Of a stretch of DNA of 64,000 bases, positions 34,567 through 46,702 are shown one piece after another; the stretch's first letter is position 1, and every line of letters begins with the position of its first letter. Below the pieces are notes generated by a model. It was not told where the DNA came from. It saw only the letters and a program-made list of their open reading frames with translations, and searched no databases. A program made the translations under genes and the position numbers. Source of the stretch: Lobulomyces angularis (Eukaryota; Chytridiomycota; Chytridiomycetes; Lobulomycetales; Lobulomycetaceae); the NCBI GenBank assembly GCA_027604685.1, contig JADHYX010000040.1, forward strand, positions 23,267-87,266, read 5' to 3'.

Positions 34567-36030
34567 TTGTTAAATGGTATCTACTCAACACTAACGATGA
34601 TAATAAACATATTATTACTAATAAAGATTTTTCAATTTACATTTTGCTTGCAAAATAAACACACAGTAAACAATAATAATAAAGAAAAAAAATGGATATC
34701 GTTAATAGATTTTTATCACACATTATCAATTATAAAAAAAACTGTATCATACAATAATCAAGAAATAAATAACATTCAACAAACAGCCAATTATGCTTCA
34801 AGAATGTTTTCAACAAACTATTTAGTTAATGTACAAGAACACTTTATTCAAAAAGTTAAGAAATTTACTTCAACAATGATAATTAAAAATCTAAAATTTA
34901 AAGGAATATCTAAAGAATATATCAAACTTTTACAAGAACGCAATAGAAAAGTTCAAGATTACATTTTTGGTAATGTTAATATTAATATTTCAAACTTGTA
35001 CGATTTGCAAATTGCTAATGAAATAAAAGAGTTACTACCTATTGACATCCATAAAGAAGGTTTAGCTTATGATATAGTTGCTCGAACTGAAAAATATCTA
35101 GAACCTTATTTCAAGTTATGTGAATTATACAAGAAATACGATTTGAAATTATTTAACTTTACTCCATTATCAACATCTTCAATACCACGTCATATTACCA
35201 TTGACACCAAGATATTAATGGAAAACATTTTAGATTTTAGAAGAACAAAAGAAAATACTGTTAAATCAGAAAAAGACAAAGTATGGGATGTTGCTTTTAA
35301 AATATGACGCTAAAACATTTAGATCCTGAAATAATATGAGCTTCATTGGAATGATTCGAACTGATGGAGTTTCAATTAGTGTTTTATTGTCTTCGCCTAA
35401 ACCTCCAAGAGATGAAAAGCATAATGTACCAAGAGTAAAAAAAAAGAAAAACGTGAAAAAACTGAATACTTTTAAGAAAACCTTGACATTAAAGCTTTTT
35501 GATCCAGAAATAATATGAGCTTCAATGGAATAATTCAAACTGATGGAGTTTCAATTATTGTTTTATTGTCTTCACCTAAACCTCAAAGATGAAAATAATA
35601 TGTAGCAAGAGGAAAAAACCTGAAAAAACTGAATACTTTCAAGACAACCTTGACGATTTAAGTTGCAATAAAGTTTTTATAGATCCAAATAAAAGAGATT
35701 TGTTGTATTGTCTTGGAAGTAAAGGAAAAAATTTAAGAGATACGCAAATGCAGCGCAGAAAGGAAAGTGGATTAAGACGTTATCGTATTATTCGTATAAA
35801 TTTTCAAGTCCACTTGTAGATTTTGAAAAAACTAAAAAAACCTTAAATAGAGAAAATGGAATTGTTTCATGAAAGATTTTATCAAGTATTGCAAAATGAA
35901 AAGTTTATGGACAATCAATTTTCAGAAAATTGAAATTGAATACAATTATTAATAATCAAAAATCTGAAAGTAAATTTATTTATAATGAAAATAAAGCTTT
36001 TGGTAGCGGATGGTTTTAGACCAAAACATC
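34567..36030 (+). pseudogene. Fanzor (eukaryotic TnpB-like RNA-guided nuclease) relic
   Basis: A long open stretch (to 35307) reads NYLVNVQEHFIQKVKKFTST, KELLPIDIHKEGLAYDIVAR, KLFNFTPLSTSSIPRHITID and DKVWDVAFK. Then come frame changes with FIGMIRTDGVSISVLLSSPK, a second partial copy of the same segment, NKVFIDPNKRDLLYCLGSKG, TQMQRRKESGLRRYRIIR, and in another frame GQSIFRKLKLNTIINNQKSE (to about 36000). The FNPLRTSFIPRHI-like, 'TDGVS.S.L', RuvC-I-like 'DPNKRDLLYC', 'tQ.qRR.Et...Ry..i' and 'FRKLkwn.fin.QrSE' blocks are family features of fungal Fanzor proteins, eukaryotic OMEGA nucleases carried by transposons. The RuvC-II and III motifs and the zinc finger are missing. Frameshifts, in-frame stops and an internal duplication make it dead. 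It has no introns, unlike its neighbours. Confidence 0.8.
35322..35658 (+). repeat. Direct duplication inside the Fanzor relic
   Basis: Two copies of a segment of about 160-170 bp. Copy A runs 35322-35491 and starts GATCCTGAAATAATATGAGC; copy B runs 35501-35658 and starts GATCCAGAAATAATATGAGC. Both carry the TDGVS coding block and the CTGAATACTTT segment, with a net difference of about 12 nt between the copies. The family has this block once, so it is a tandem duplication within the dead gene. Confidence 0.85.
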
Positions 36031-36697
36031 TTTGCAAGTAATGTAGAATTTTTTTCAATGTGGTTTTCATTATGTTTAATTTTTAAATATATAAATTGGT
36101 GTTTGTTGTATTAATTTTTTTGAATATTGATTTTAAGAATTGATGTTCAGAAAAATAATGCCCCGGCACTATTATTTTTTCTCAAACTCTACATTTTGAA
36201 TGAAGTAGTTTACCCTATACATGCTGCAACTGAATCTCTTCAAATATTATTCGTTAGTCATATAAACAGCAATCGACTATAAACAAGAGGAAATCCACTT
36301 CAAAGTAATCAATGAACCCGCTTCTTAAATTTATAAAAAAAATCATTAATTTGATTAATTTGAGCTTAATCTTTTAAAAACGGCAAAAGGATTAGTTGAT
36401 TGGTTAAGAATTCAAAAAGTTTATTAAGTAATAGTAATTTTATGTAATTATATAATGTAAAGTGTTTGTGATGATTAAAACTCTTTTTTTTTTGTTGTAT
36501 GGTTGTGAATAATTCATATGGAGCAGTGATGTTATTAAAAGGTGTGAAATAAATATATGCTAAGAACTGCATATAAAAATTCAAAATATTATTTTTTAAC
36601 GTATCTTATTAGAAGTTTTCTATTAAAAATCTGCGATAAGTTTTAGTTTAATGCAAACTAACTAATAACCTATCTATAGCAGATTTACTCTGTAAAT
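36031..36697. other. Spacer between Fanzor relic and Stealth gene
   Basis: No gene supported. It may hold the right end of the inserted element. A minus-strand frame at 36366-36584 has only AT-driven composition and was not called. Confidence 0.5.
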
Positions 36698-38245
36698 TTA
36701 TTTTTCGAAAGGACTTTTTTCAGGGTACATCTTGAATAAGAACAATTTCATCAAATAAGAGACATAACTCTCATTGTAATCGTCATTAACTACAAATAAA
36801 ATTTTTGTGTTAAAAAAAATGAAGCATTTGCGTTTATTTGCAAACACTTACGATTAAAAATTTTTGGCTTCCTTTTTTCTATATCTTCGAAATTTTTTAA
36901 TATTTTAGGTAAATTTTCAGTTACTGGAACCATATAAAATTCATTTTCCATTTCTTTGCTAGTTAAAAATTTATAATGAAGATGGCTTAGCTACAAAAAA
37001 AATGTGCTTAATTAGTTGGTTTAATTTTTTAGCAATTTCAACCTTTTTTTCGTTCATCAAAGTGTAATGATGTAAAATGGGGGTAACCAAGTCCTTTACG
37101 TGACGAAATTTATGTGTTGAAGTGTTTTTTAGTTCTTCTGCAAAGAGTTCCTTCATCACTGGAAAAACCTCTTTTAAGTAAACAAACGGAGCGTGTTTTG
37201 GAGAATAAATTTTGTCTTTAATATCATATTGACGTATTAGTGCTTTTGCAGTTGTTTTTCTTGACTCTAACACATGGTCTGTATATACCACATTTGGGAT
37301 TAACGCAGAATTTTCAAAAAAGAAATTGACACCTTTTTCTATTATCATTCAGTTAAATTTCAAAAAAAAAAAAAAGGAAATGTATTTTTCGTACCTTCCG
37401 TAAAAAAGTCTATTGGGTGTAATTCACGACCAAAAAATATATCATCGTTCACAGCGATAAAGTGATCTGTTAAGCCAGGAATTTTATAAAAATTTTGTTC
37501 AATCGCATTAGTATTAAAGGTCGGATTATCTTCCTCGTCAACTAAAGTGCTTTGGTTGATAATTTTGAGCCTTGGGTGTTCTAAGTTTATCCACTCAGGA
37601 ACTTGAAATAGACAAAGTCAAAGTGAAATAAAAGTTAAAATTTTACCATGACCATCTGGTACAACGAGAAATATGTTGCCTCTATGCCATGCCATGTTTT
37701 TTGTATAGGACCTAAGTGAGTGTTTTAATTCCTCATTATCCCGAAATCTAAATAGAGAGAGATTTGTCTCAAAAAAAAATTATAGTAAACAATATGTACC
37801 TTTGAAACGAATTTCTTAAAGATTTATCGTCGTATTTATAATAATTGTATAATTCTTGATGTTCCTTAATAGATCCATTAGCCCAAGTATATATTATGGA
37901 GCAATCTTTGGCAAAAGACCAAACATCTTCTTCTTGCGAAACCGCAGTTTCGTTAAATACAGCTTCTACAACTTCAAGTCTTTCACTCTCTTTTTTTTTT
38001 TTATTATTGTTTGGAAAGGAAACAATTATTTTACCTTTCTTATAGCCTTTACCAATATTTGTTTTATCGTGAAATGAATTATGAATAAATTTGACTTGCC
38101 AAATAAATATGAGTAGAACGAATAAGACTATTGCAGCCACTGTACTTCTCTTTACCTTTTTGCTTGTGCGATGAGGAAACGGAGAATAAAGTGGACTGGA
38201 TGGACTGTTAGGACCTTTAGGAGACGGTAATAGTGAAATATTCAT
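36698..38245 (-). CDS. Stealth-family sugar-phosphate transferase (GNPTAB-like)
   Basis: Minus-strand gene starting MNISLLPSPKGPNSPSSPLY. A short cytosolic Pro/Ser tail is followed by a type II anchor (STVAAIVLFVLLIFIWQVKF, about residues 34-53). Conserved Stealth blocks follow in order: CSIIYTWANGS (region 1), RDNEELKHSLRSYTKNMAWH and NIFLVVPDGHVPEW (region 2), HFIAVNDDIFFGREL, HKFRHVKDLVTPILHHYTLM (region 3), and FNLNDDY with the typical ending MYPEKSPFEK (region 4). Stealth proteins move a hexose-1-phosphate from a nucleotide sugar onto glycans; animal GNPTAB makes mannose-6-phosphate signals. The acceptor here is unknown. A Golgi location is inferred from the anchor. Five or six exons. 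Confidence 0.88.
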
Positions 38246-38556
38246 TGAACCTAAAGTACTTTTAAATTATTTACCAAAAAATTTTTTTTTTCTCTTCTAG
38301 TTATATATTCTAGAATTTTCTAATTTTTTTCCAAAGAAAAAAAATCTAAGGTTATCAAAATGAGCAAATAATATTTTGACTGCATCTGAAGATTGATGAA
38401 ATATTTGGCTCAATACTTTTCGAATTCAATAATAACATTTAAAAATCTATTATGAATATAGAATTGTAGTTGAGAATGAGGATAAAACAAAATCTTTAAA
38501 AACTAATAAAAACTGTAATACTACACTATTTTTTTGAAGGTAAAAAAAAACCATAT
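38246..38556. other. Intergenic spacer, no gene seen
   Basis: AT-rich spacer between two minus-strand genes, upstream of the Stealth gene and downstream of the TIP30-like gene. Nothing else seen. Confidence 0.55.
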
Positions 38557-39484
38557 TTACTTTTTAAAGATACTAAATAGAGTAGCACCTTCAAAATATT
38601 TGGTTCCATATGGAGAACTTGAAGCACCACTACTTAATTGAGCTTCACTCTGTTCTACCATTGCACCAGCGAGATCTTCCACATGGATACTTCGAAATCG
38701 TTCTGGTAACAACCAATCGACCTTTGGAGCTAAAGTACTGAAAAATCCTGTATCATATTGTTAAAAATGCATGTGGCAAAAAAAATACCTGGAGTATTGG
38801 GCGATCCAATCAAGGTTCCTGGTTTAAATATTGCTAATGATTGAAACTTTTGATCTTCGTAATTTTTTTCAACCTAAAAAAGGTACGATTGCTTGTATTA
38901 ACAATTTTTTTAACTTGAGAAAATAAATTCGTATATGAAAAAAGGTAAATACCTGACCCTTGCAGTAGACATAATAACCACCTCCAGCTGCAGTTTTTGT
39001 AATATTGGACCACTTTGCATTAATATCTGAACCGACAGACGTCAATAACACCGCGTGCTTTACCCCACAAGACGAAGCAGCTTTTGCGAATTCGGTAGGT
39101 AGATTTACGTCAACCTCAAATAAATTTTCTTTAGTTACTGAACTAGGAGATCCTACTCCCATAGTTACGTAAATTATGTCTGGTTTGGAATTTCCACTTT
39201 TGAAAATTTTTTCTGTTTCAACATTTAATTTTTCCATGTTAGTTACATGTTGCTCAACTTTAGAATTGCCTTCAAATTCAGCTTTATACAATAATTAAAA
39301 ATCTTCAACGAAATCAACTTTTATACATTCACTTACCTATGTTTTTTCTATTGATTAAAATAATTTTTTCACAATTTTGTTGCTCAATCAAATATTTGAT
39401 CAAAGGTTTTCCAACACTTCCACTTCCTCCCAGCACTGCGGCCCTGAATTTGGAAGAGATTTGATTTGGTTTGAAAAGTGACAT
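38557..39484 (-). CDS. HTATIP2/TIP30-like NAD(P)-binding reductase
   Basis: Minus-strand gene starting MSLFKPNQISSKFRAAVLGG. The Gly-rich nucleotide site VLGGSGSVGKPLIKYLIEQQ follows directly. Further blocks: IIYVTMGVGSPS, EVDVNLPTEFAKAASSCGVK, HAVLLTSVGSD, the catalytic-type YVYCKGQVE (Tyr-x-x-Lys), LAIFKPGTLIGS and IHVEDLAGAMVEQSEA. The end is GATLFSIFKK. Length about 245 residues, matching TIP30/HTATIP2 and yeast Fmp52, atypical short-chain dehydrogenase-like proteins. Fmp52 is mitochondrial/ER-associated; the substrate is not established. Three introns. It is divergent from the SUN gene. Confidence 0.83.
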
Positions 39485-40266
39485 TTTTCACTTTGAAATT
39501 TTTTTTTTTTCAACTTTCATTCAAAACTAAATTTTTTATTGATGTGAAACTTATTTGATACAGAAAGCGTAAGGTTGCTCAATTGATTTATATTCTATAT
39601 AAAAATATTGGAAGATAAAAAATTTTTATTTTACCTCTCGTTAACTACCGATTTTGCAATAATCATGCTAAAAAAAAGAAAGAAAATAAATTGAATAAAG
39701 TCATTTTGCAAGAAAATTCCAAATTTAAGTTCTATTTTTTTTATATTTTTACTTAATTATTTCGTTTAATCAAAATAAAAATGCATTAAATCACTTGTCA
39801 TACAAATCAGAATAAACATCATCTTTGATAATTAATGTTATGAAATACTATTTTAAATAATTTATCCTGTGTTCTTTATCCATAAAGTTGATTATCATGG
39901 ATGGTTATAGTTTCAAGTTTTATTCATAATTTAAGTTTGGAACGCAAGTGCTATAATACTATTATCCACATAGCTCTATATAGACAATTACACTACAATT
40001 ACTTAGCTTTACAAAAGAGAGTGCCCCTGATCCTTATCAAAAGCCTGTATGAACAAACCTAATTTAAACAACTTCTATTTTTTGATGAATACCAAGGGTT
40101 TTACAAAAATTTTTTTTTTAAATACAACAACATATTATAAAACTAAATAAACACTTTTGATCGTTAAACATAGCTTTTTTGCAATTCTTGCTAAGGTAAC
40201 TCATATTAAGTTAATAAATTAATGCTAACCAACTTTTGATCGCTCTATAATCGTAGGTTTTCTGAA
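39485..40266. promoter_or_regulatory. Divergent upstream region, TIP30-like / SUN gene
   Basis: About 780 bp between two start codons. It is AT-rich with no coding exon supported. A short minus-strand ATG-led stretch near 39660 (MIIAKSVVNER) followed by a GT could be a non-conserved upstream exon, but no evidence links it. Confidence 0.4.
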
Positions 40267-42995
40267 ATGACAACTGAATTAAAACAACGTTTAGAAAGGA
40301 CCAGAATCTTAGGAACCCCTTGTTCAACTACCTCTATAAGAATTGGCGATGCTATCAACGGCGCCCGCACACCTTTGAGATCCTCCTTACGCTTAAGGGA
40401 AAAACGTGAGGCATGCTCACCACTGCAAGGTAACCAAACCTAGAACTGATTCTTTTATTTTTATATTCTTAGAAAGAAATAGCAATAAAAAGACTGAACA
40501 TACTTTTTCCTTAAAATCTGATCTACAGCCAAGGAAGTTTACCTTTGTAAAAGATGCAGATTACGAAGCTGAGAAAGTTGTAGAAACAAAGTATAACTAT
40601 GTTTGTAACGAAAATGTTGCAACTCCTAGAGCAGTTGCGTATCTTAAACACGTTAAAGCAAAGGTTTCTGACTTTTTTTCGCCCCAAAACATTAAGTGCG
40701 TCGAATATCTACAAAATCATAGAAATGGACTCGATGATTCATTTGTAGTAGAGGATGATGAAGTTGAGGAAGGTAAAACATAAAAAACTCCTGTTTTTTC
40801 CTTATCTTCTTCACTCCTTTCACAGGAAGTTTACTTTACTACGGAAGAGAACCAATGGAAGTAGAACCAGAAACATTTGATTACAATGAAGATGGTAACC
40901 CTTTTTCTTCCTACTTCAATTAATGCTCTTTCATTCAAGGTTTTTTGGAAGCAATCAGAAGATTTGCTTCACAGTATAACGACAGCGAACTATATCATTC
41001 AATTATTAAGCCTGTTATTACAATTCCAGTTTTTATAATTTATGCATTTAAAAAACTTATTCAAGCTTTATTCAGCCTACTTTTTTCCAAAAAACTTTTT
41101 CTTCTCATTTTTTTTATATTAATTTTTGGATACAGTAAGTGCATTTATATAAAAACATATATCGTTAATTCTAAATGTTTTTCTCACCTTATAGATTATA
41201 ATGCTGTCAGTTGGTTCCAGCACTTTGAACATAACTCAGTAAGTTTGAGCAATTCAAGTTTGTATAAAACTTTGGAACAGGCTGCGCCTGTTTTGAAAAT
41301 GTACGAGGAACAAGTTAAATCTGTTTCATCAAAGTATGAAAGCATTAAAAGCAAAATTATTTCATTGCAGGAGACTTTTCCTAAAAGGAATACTTACAAC
41401 GCCGACTTTGATGTTGATCCTAAACTTATTGAATCAATCAATGGGGAGATTCAAAAGTTGTATGATGCAAATAATGCTCAATTAAACACCGTAAAAGATA
41501 CGATTCATGCCGAAAAAGAAAATATTAATAATATTTTAATAAAGTTGAAAGAATTTGACTCTATGATAAACTCTCCTTCTAGGGAAGTTTCAAGATTAAA
41601 AAAAGAATTGGAGGAATTAATAAAAGCGTCTAATCTCCGGAATATAGCTATTTCAAAGGAGATGGGGGTGAGATTTGCAGAGATTACCCATAGATATAAT
41701 GAAGTTGCCGAGAATTTCAAATTGTCTGAGTACAAGGATGAGCAACTAAGTAAATATCGATCCCACATGGAAAACGAGAATGAATTAAAAGCAATAATAA
41801 ATGAATTGATTGAAAAAAAAGTATCGCTATTTATTAAAAAGCCAGTTGATGGCATAAATGAGGAAGTTGAAAAAGAAAAAAAATCGGAATTTCTTGAAGA
41901 TATGATTGAGAAAAAGTTGGAAAAAGCTTTAAACAGATTACCAATTACAGGAGTCATGCACGAAATAGTAAATTTAAAACAAGACTTTACAGAGAGATTG
42001 AATACCTTTGTTAAAGATCAAATATACTCAAAGAGTTTAGAAATGAAAGATGACTTTGTCAAGGATTTGCATGACATTAAGCAATCCTTTGCTATCAGAC
42101 AGCAAAGGTTGGAAAGTGATGAAAAGAAGAGCAGGGAAAGTATAAATAAAATCATCAAGGAAGCAATACTAGGTCTTAATAATGATATAAATCTACACAA
42201 AAGTGAAGTTGCAGCTTTAAGGAACAGATTTGTTGATATGCAACTTGAGATGGAAAAGAGTTTTGAGAATGTGGCAGAAGAGTCTATAAGCGACTTTTTG
42301 AGGGTTCATCATATACAGCAAGAGACCCAGTTTGGAAGTCCAGATTATGCTTTAGGATCTGGTGGTGCTGCTGTATTGGAGTGTTTAACTTCAACCACAT
42401 ACTGTGCCAAAAAAACCTTCTTTGGTTGTGACGCTACACAAAACCCTCCAAACACCATAATTGATAAGGACGTATCCCTTGGTAAATGCTGGCCAATGAG
42501 CGGTATTCATTTATTTTTTAATCATATCAAAAAATATAATTAAAATCGTTTTTAGGGAACAATGGTCATGTTGGTATAAGTCTTTCTCGAAGTATTACCC
42601 CAACATCCATCACCATAGAGCATGTTGCAAAAGAATTAAACTTTTATAATAATTACAAGAGTGCACCTAAAAATTTCAAAGTTTATGCTGTTTTTACTAA
42701 ACGTCCTAAAACTCAACTGATTGAGTTTACAAAGGAAAGAATAAATGGCAAGGATTTTTACTTGGCACCGTTAATCACAAGTCCAGAATCATATTATGAT
42801 GTCAACAAAATATGTGATGGCAGTGAAAGCGTTTACGGAAGAAGCGAAATTCAAACTTTTAGAGTGGAAAATAAAGTCGAGGGGGTTAGAAATGTCATTG
42901 TTAAAGTAGAAAGCAATTGGGGGAACGAGAATTATACTTGTCTTTACAGGGTTAGAGTTCATGGACAAGAAGATGAAGAATTGTATAAATTTTGA
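40267..42995 (+). CDS. SUN-domain inner nuclear membrane protein
   Basis: Starts MTTELKQRLERTRILGTPCS. The nucleoplasmic N-terminal region has basic and acidic segments. One transmembrane stretch (FLLIFFILIFGY; about 41095-41135) is preceded by more hydrophobic sequence. A long heptad-rich coiled coil follows (about 41250-42290, e.g. SRLKKELEELIKASN, VEKEKKSEFLEDMIEKKLEK). The C-terminal SUN domain reads SPDYALGSGGAAVLECLTST, then GKCWPMSGNNGHVGISLSRS, ITPTSITIEHVAKELNF, EIQTFRVENKVEGVRNVIVK and ends NYTCLYRVRVHGQEDEELYKF in pieces. SUN proteins pair with KASH proteins to form LINC complexes. Four or more introns. Confidence 0.93.
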
Positions 42996-43501
42996 TGAAA
43001 GTTAGATTTGGGGATTATGTAAATAGTTTGGGGATGTTTTTATTTTTGGGAGAGTGTATAAGCTGGGGTTTTTTTTATTTATTTTTATTTAATTTCTATT
43101 ATACCTATTATTTAATTGAAAAATAATTTTATTTTTGTTTATTCTCCCAAAGAGTACATAATTAGAAAAGATACAGGAGTATTACACACATCCTTTAAAC
43201 TAAAAATGTCAACGTCATCCCTTCTAAACTTGCGAAGAAAAATATTTCCCTTTATAATGGAATTTTTACAATAGAAATTCGAGTTGGAAAATTATTGATC
43301 TCCAATTCTGTTCTCTGCTTTTGAAAACTTTAAAAAGATTTTTTTTTTTTAAAATTGAGAAACTTCAAATTAAATTAAATTTTTTCAAATTGGTTTTGTT
43401 TTTTTTTTTTTTTTCTCAATTAAGCTCTTTGTTCTCTTAATCGAACATTTTGTTTTGAGTAAATTTTGTGGTGTGACAAAGTTTCAAAAATACCTTAGAA
43501 A
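42996..43501. other. Intergenic spacer, no gene seen
   Basis: About 500 bp between two plus-strand genes with T-rich tracts near 43340-43420. No coding frame. Confidence 0.55.
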
Positions 43502-45327
43502 ATGGTATCTTTTACAGAGAAAATTCGCTATTCAGAGTTTGAAGAAGACATAGATCCAAAAAATTCAGCTCCAAGCGGATCGCACATCAATGAAATTAAG
43601 CAAAAATTGTATGGCACTTCTTTAATAATTGAAAAAAAGGAAAAAAATAAAATGAAAGACACTGAAGAAGTGGGAGAAGCAATTGATTCAAAGCACATGG
43701 CAAACATTAAAAATTTTGACCCTATCTACTCTTCAAATGTTATTGAAGTATTATTTCGATCTGCTAAACAAAAGTTACTTTTTTTATCAGACTTACTAGA
43801 AATTCTGAATAAGGGTCAGAAGGGTTACTGTAGTGGTATAAATATGTCCAACGATGTTTTAGGTATAAATTTGTTACATTTTTAAAAAAAAAAAAATAAA
43901 AAAAAAATTGTGTTTGATTGTAGAATGTTTTGTGAAGGCAGATAGACAAATTCAATTAAAAAATGGGATCACAGTAAACGAACAAATCACTTTTGAGAAA
44001 ACCAATTATTTTGTAAAATTCTTATTGTTTGTTTTTTATTCTTTTTCCTATTTTAGACACAATTTGAATATTTTAATGAATATTTAAGATATCAGTTGGA
44101 ACAAGAAGAGAAACTAGTAGCACTGTTTCAAAATAAATTTTTTAAACTTTTAGAGGTACTATGAAAAAAATTTAAAAATTAAAATATTTATGATATTTCT
44201 TTGTAAATTTTTTTCAGGATTTGAAAGTTCAAGGAAATGTAACAGAATCTGAAATAAATCTCTTTAAAACTGGACCATTAGTGCATCTGTCTAAAAAAAT
44301 ATCACAGTTTGATCAGCATATTGCAATATTAGAAGAAAATTTAAACGTTAAATCTTTTAATAGAAAAGTTAAACTTTCCGAAAAAAAAAATAGGTTTAAA
44401 ACCTCACCATTAAAAGACTTAGCGTTTGAAGATCCTTGGATAATCAAAGAAGAGCTAAACTTTTTTAAAACTAAAAAAAGAACTTTTCTTTTGGAGTACT
44501 TAAAGTTTTACTTCAAAATTCAGGAAAAATTTCTTTGCTTTGAAAAAAATGTTTTGCAGACAACAAAGGATATGTTTAAGGACTATGCGCAAATATTAAG
44601 AACAGTAAAAAAGTCAATAGGTATTATTAAGTTAATGAAATTCTTTGACTATTGTAATTATTTATTTTTTTTTTGGTTAAAATGAAGGATCGACATTTTT
44701 TACGAATTGGATTGAAGGGGTAGAAAACTTTTTGAATGCTGATGAGAATTTATTAGAGACTTCAACAAAAATTTTTGTTTCTCAGGAAGATTTTATTAAG
44801 TACATACCGCAACCCATCTTGAAAACGGAGTTCGACATTATAAAAACAAATTATAGCATCATTGCAATTTATAAATCAGGATGGTTTGATGTAAAATGGA
44901 AAAAGGGATTTTTTGTGGTAACAAATTCAGGTAAAAGATTGCAGTGTAGATGTCAAATTTTTAACTGACATTATTTAAGGATATCTCTATCTCTTTCTTA
45001 CCCACAAATTTATAAAAAATGCAATTTCAAGTAATAATTATAAGCCTGACATTGCTATTGATTTACTATGTTGTGTGATTAGTGTTAATGAAAATTTAGA
45101 AATTCAGTTAATGGAATACAGACATCCTCCAAATGCCTTTGGGATATTTAAAACTGTTCGAAAACATATAGTATGTTAAATTTTTATATGAAAAAATACT
45201 AACTTTGAAAAAAAAGATAAAATGTGAACAATCCAGCCATGTTTCTTTTTTTGAAGAACTATCCAAATTTATTAATATAACACAGGAAAACTTTAAAGAG
45301 TCTAATGTTGGTTATAGTAAAGAATAA
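43502..45327 (+). CDS. BAR-type coiled region plus PH domain, Slm1/2-like
   Basis: Starts MVSFTEKIRYSEFEEDIDPK. The central region is a long helical, Lys/Glu-rich stretch (e.g. VIEVLFRSAKQKLLFLSDLL; FEYFNEYLRYQLEQEEKLVA; LSKKISQFDQHIAILEENL; TFLLEYLKFYFKIQEKFLCF) consistent with a BAR/F-BAR-type dimer. A PH domain follows: AIYKSGWFDVKWKKGFFVVT with NSGYLYLFLTHKF and IDLLCCVISV. F-BAR plus PH is the plan of fungal Slm1/Slm2, PI(4,5)P2-binding TORC2 effectors at the plasma membrane. The Slm assignment is from architecture, and the BAR fold is inferred from helix content. Six or more exons. Confidence 0.6.
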
Positions 45328-46702
45328 ACAGCAAAATTTTTGTTATATTTTTCTTTCTTTATTTTTTATTTTCAAATAAAAAGATATAATTAAACAGTTC
45401 ATTAGCCATTATTACAATTACTCGCACCTTTCAAACCTTTCACATTAAACAAATTTACTTTTTGATACACTGACATTTGAAAACTTCATAAATACTTCTA
45501 TGCATGAAACTTCGTGCATCAAAGTTGAAAGAAAATCGATACAAGAAAAATAATTTTTTGACGATATTTTTGATTTTTCTGACAAAAAAAAGTTTCGAGT
45601 CCCTGTTTGATTTCTAAACTGCATGAGTAAATACCATTTCATTTCTTTCATTGTTCTGCAGTGTTAAAAAGTATTTCCCACACCACAATGAGAATAATTA
45701 TTCGCTACCACGCTGTCTGATCTATTTTGTAATTTGTATTTCAATTTGTATTTGGTAATAAATTTTATATATCAATACTATTCAACAATTTTAAAGCTTT
45801 CAGCATTGTTAATGAAATTAGTGACTACATTATGATTTATATTTATTTTGTATAAACCAAATTTTGTGGCTCAAATCATATTCAAAATTTAAATCTTAAA
45901 TTTAACCTTGTGATGTTCCTTCTGAGATCGAATTTTTTTTTCTTTATTTTTTCTTTTAACTTTTTCTTTTTCTCCAACTTTTTTTGTTCGCAATGCTTTC
46001 TTTTCGATTGATAAATGAAAAGTGATAAGTTGTTAACGTCACTATTATTAAACAAGTAATAAAGCCCACGACCTCGTCGTCTATTATATAATTCATACTT
46101 CAAGATTTTTTCATTAAAACTGCGTAGATGGAATAGGTTAATACTACTTGATCACCTTCATGAGAATACTTTTCCAATTTGAAATTCTCAGAAAAGCATT
46201 TAATGCAATATAAACTGTTGAAATCAACTTTTGTTGCATTCAAAGCGAAGAATAAGTAAGAACTGGAATATGTCATTCTACAACAAGAACAGATTTTTTG
46301 ATACTTTTTTTAATTTGTAATTTCAATTATTTCTTTTTTTGCAAACTGACAAAAGAAAAATGTGATATCTTTTGCATAAACTTTTATACGTTTGGAAAGA
46401 AGAATTGTTCTAAAAAATCGGCAGGTTAATTCTACATTCACAAGTGATTTTAATCCAAGATGAATAAAAATTAATCCCATAATTCGGTTGAAAAGTTGTC
46501 CATAATTGCAATTTCTAAAAAATTTTTGGTTTCTTTTTTTGTTTACTTTTGAATTGTTCTTTTTTTTTAAACAAAGAAAAATTCCAAAATAAACAGAAGA
46601 TAATTTGATAGTGCAAATGATTTACAAAAATAAATAATCCTTAATGATATTAGCAAATATATCTTAAGATCTAATATTTAAACAGCAAAATAAAAAATTC
46701 TT
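45328..46702. other. Long converging-gene spacer, no gene supported
   Basis: About 1.4 kb between the Slm-like gene (plus) and ACAD8 (minus). Minus-strand frames at 45445-45651 and 45882-46103 exist, but their composition (Lys/Arg/Phe runs) fits random AT-rich DNA. I found no domain or splice path. No repeat or structured RNA recognised. Confidence 0.45.

Noticed and set aside
36366..36584. Minus-strand 72-residue frame
   Set aside because: Only AT-driven composition, between the Fanzor relic and the Stealth gene; no supporting feature.
41505..42200. Long minus-strand frames inside the SUN gene
   Set aside because: Shadows of the plus-strand coiled-coil exon (repeated GAA/AAG codons read as TTC/CTT), giving Phe/Ser-rich nonsense.
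45882..46103. Minus-strand Arg/Lys-rich frame
   Set aside because: Runs of Lys/Arg from A/G tracts, no hydrophobic core or domain, no splice path to another exon.
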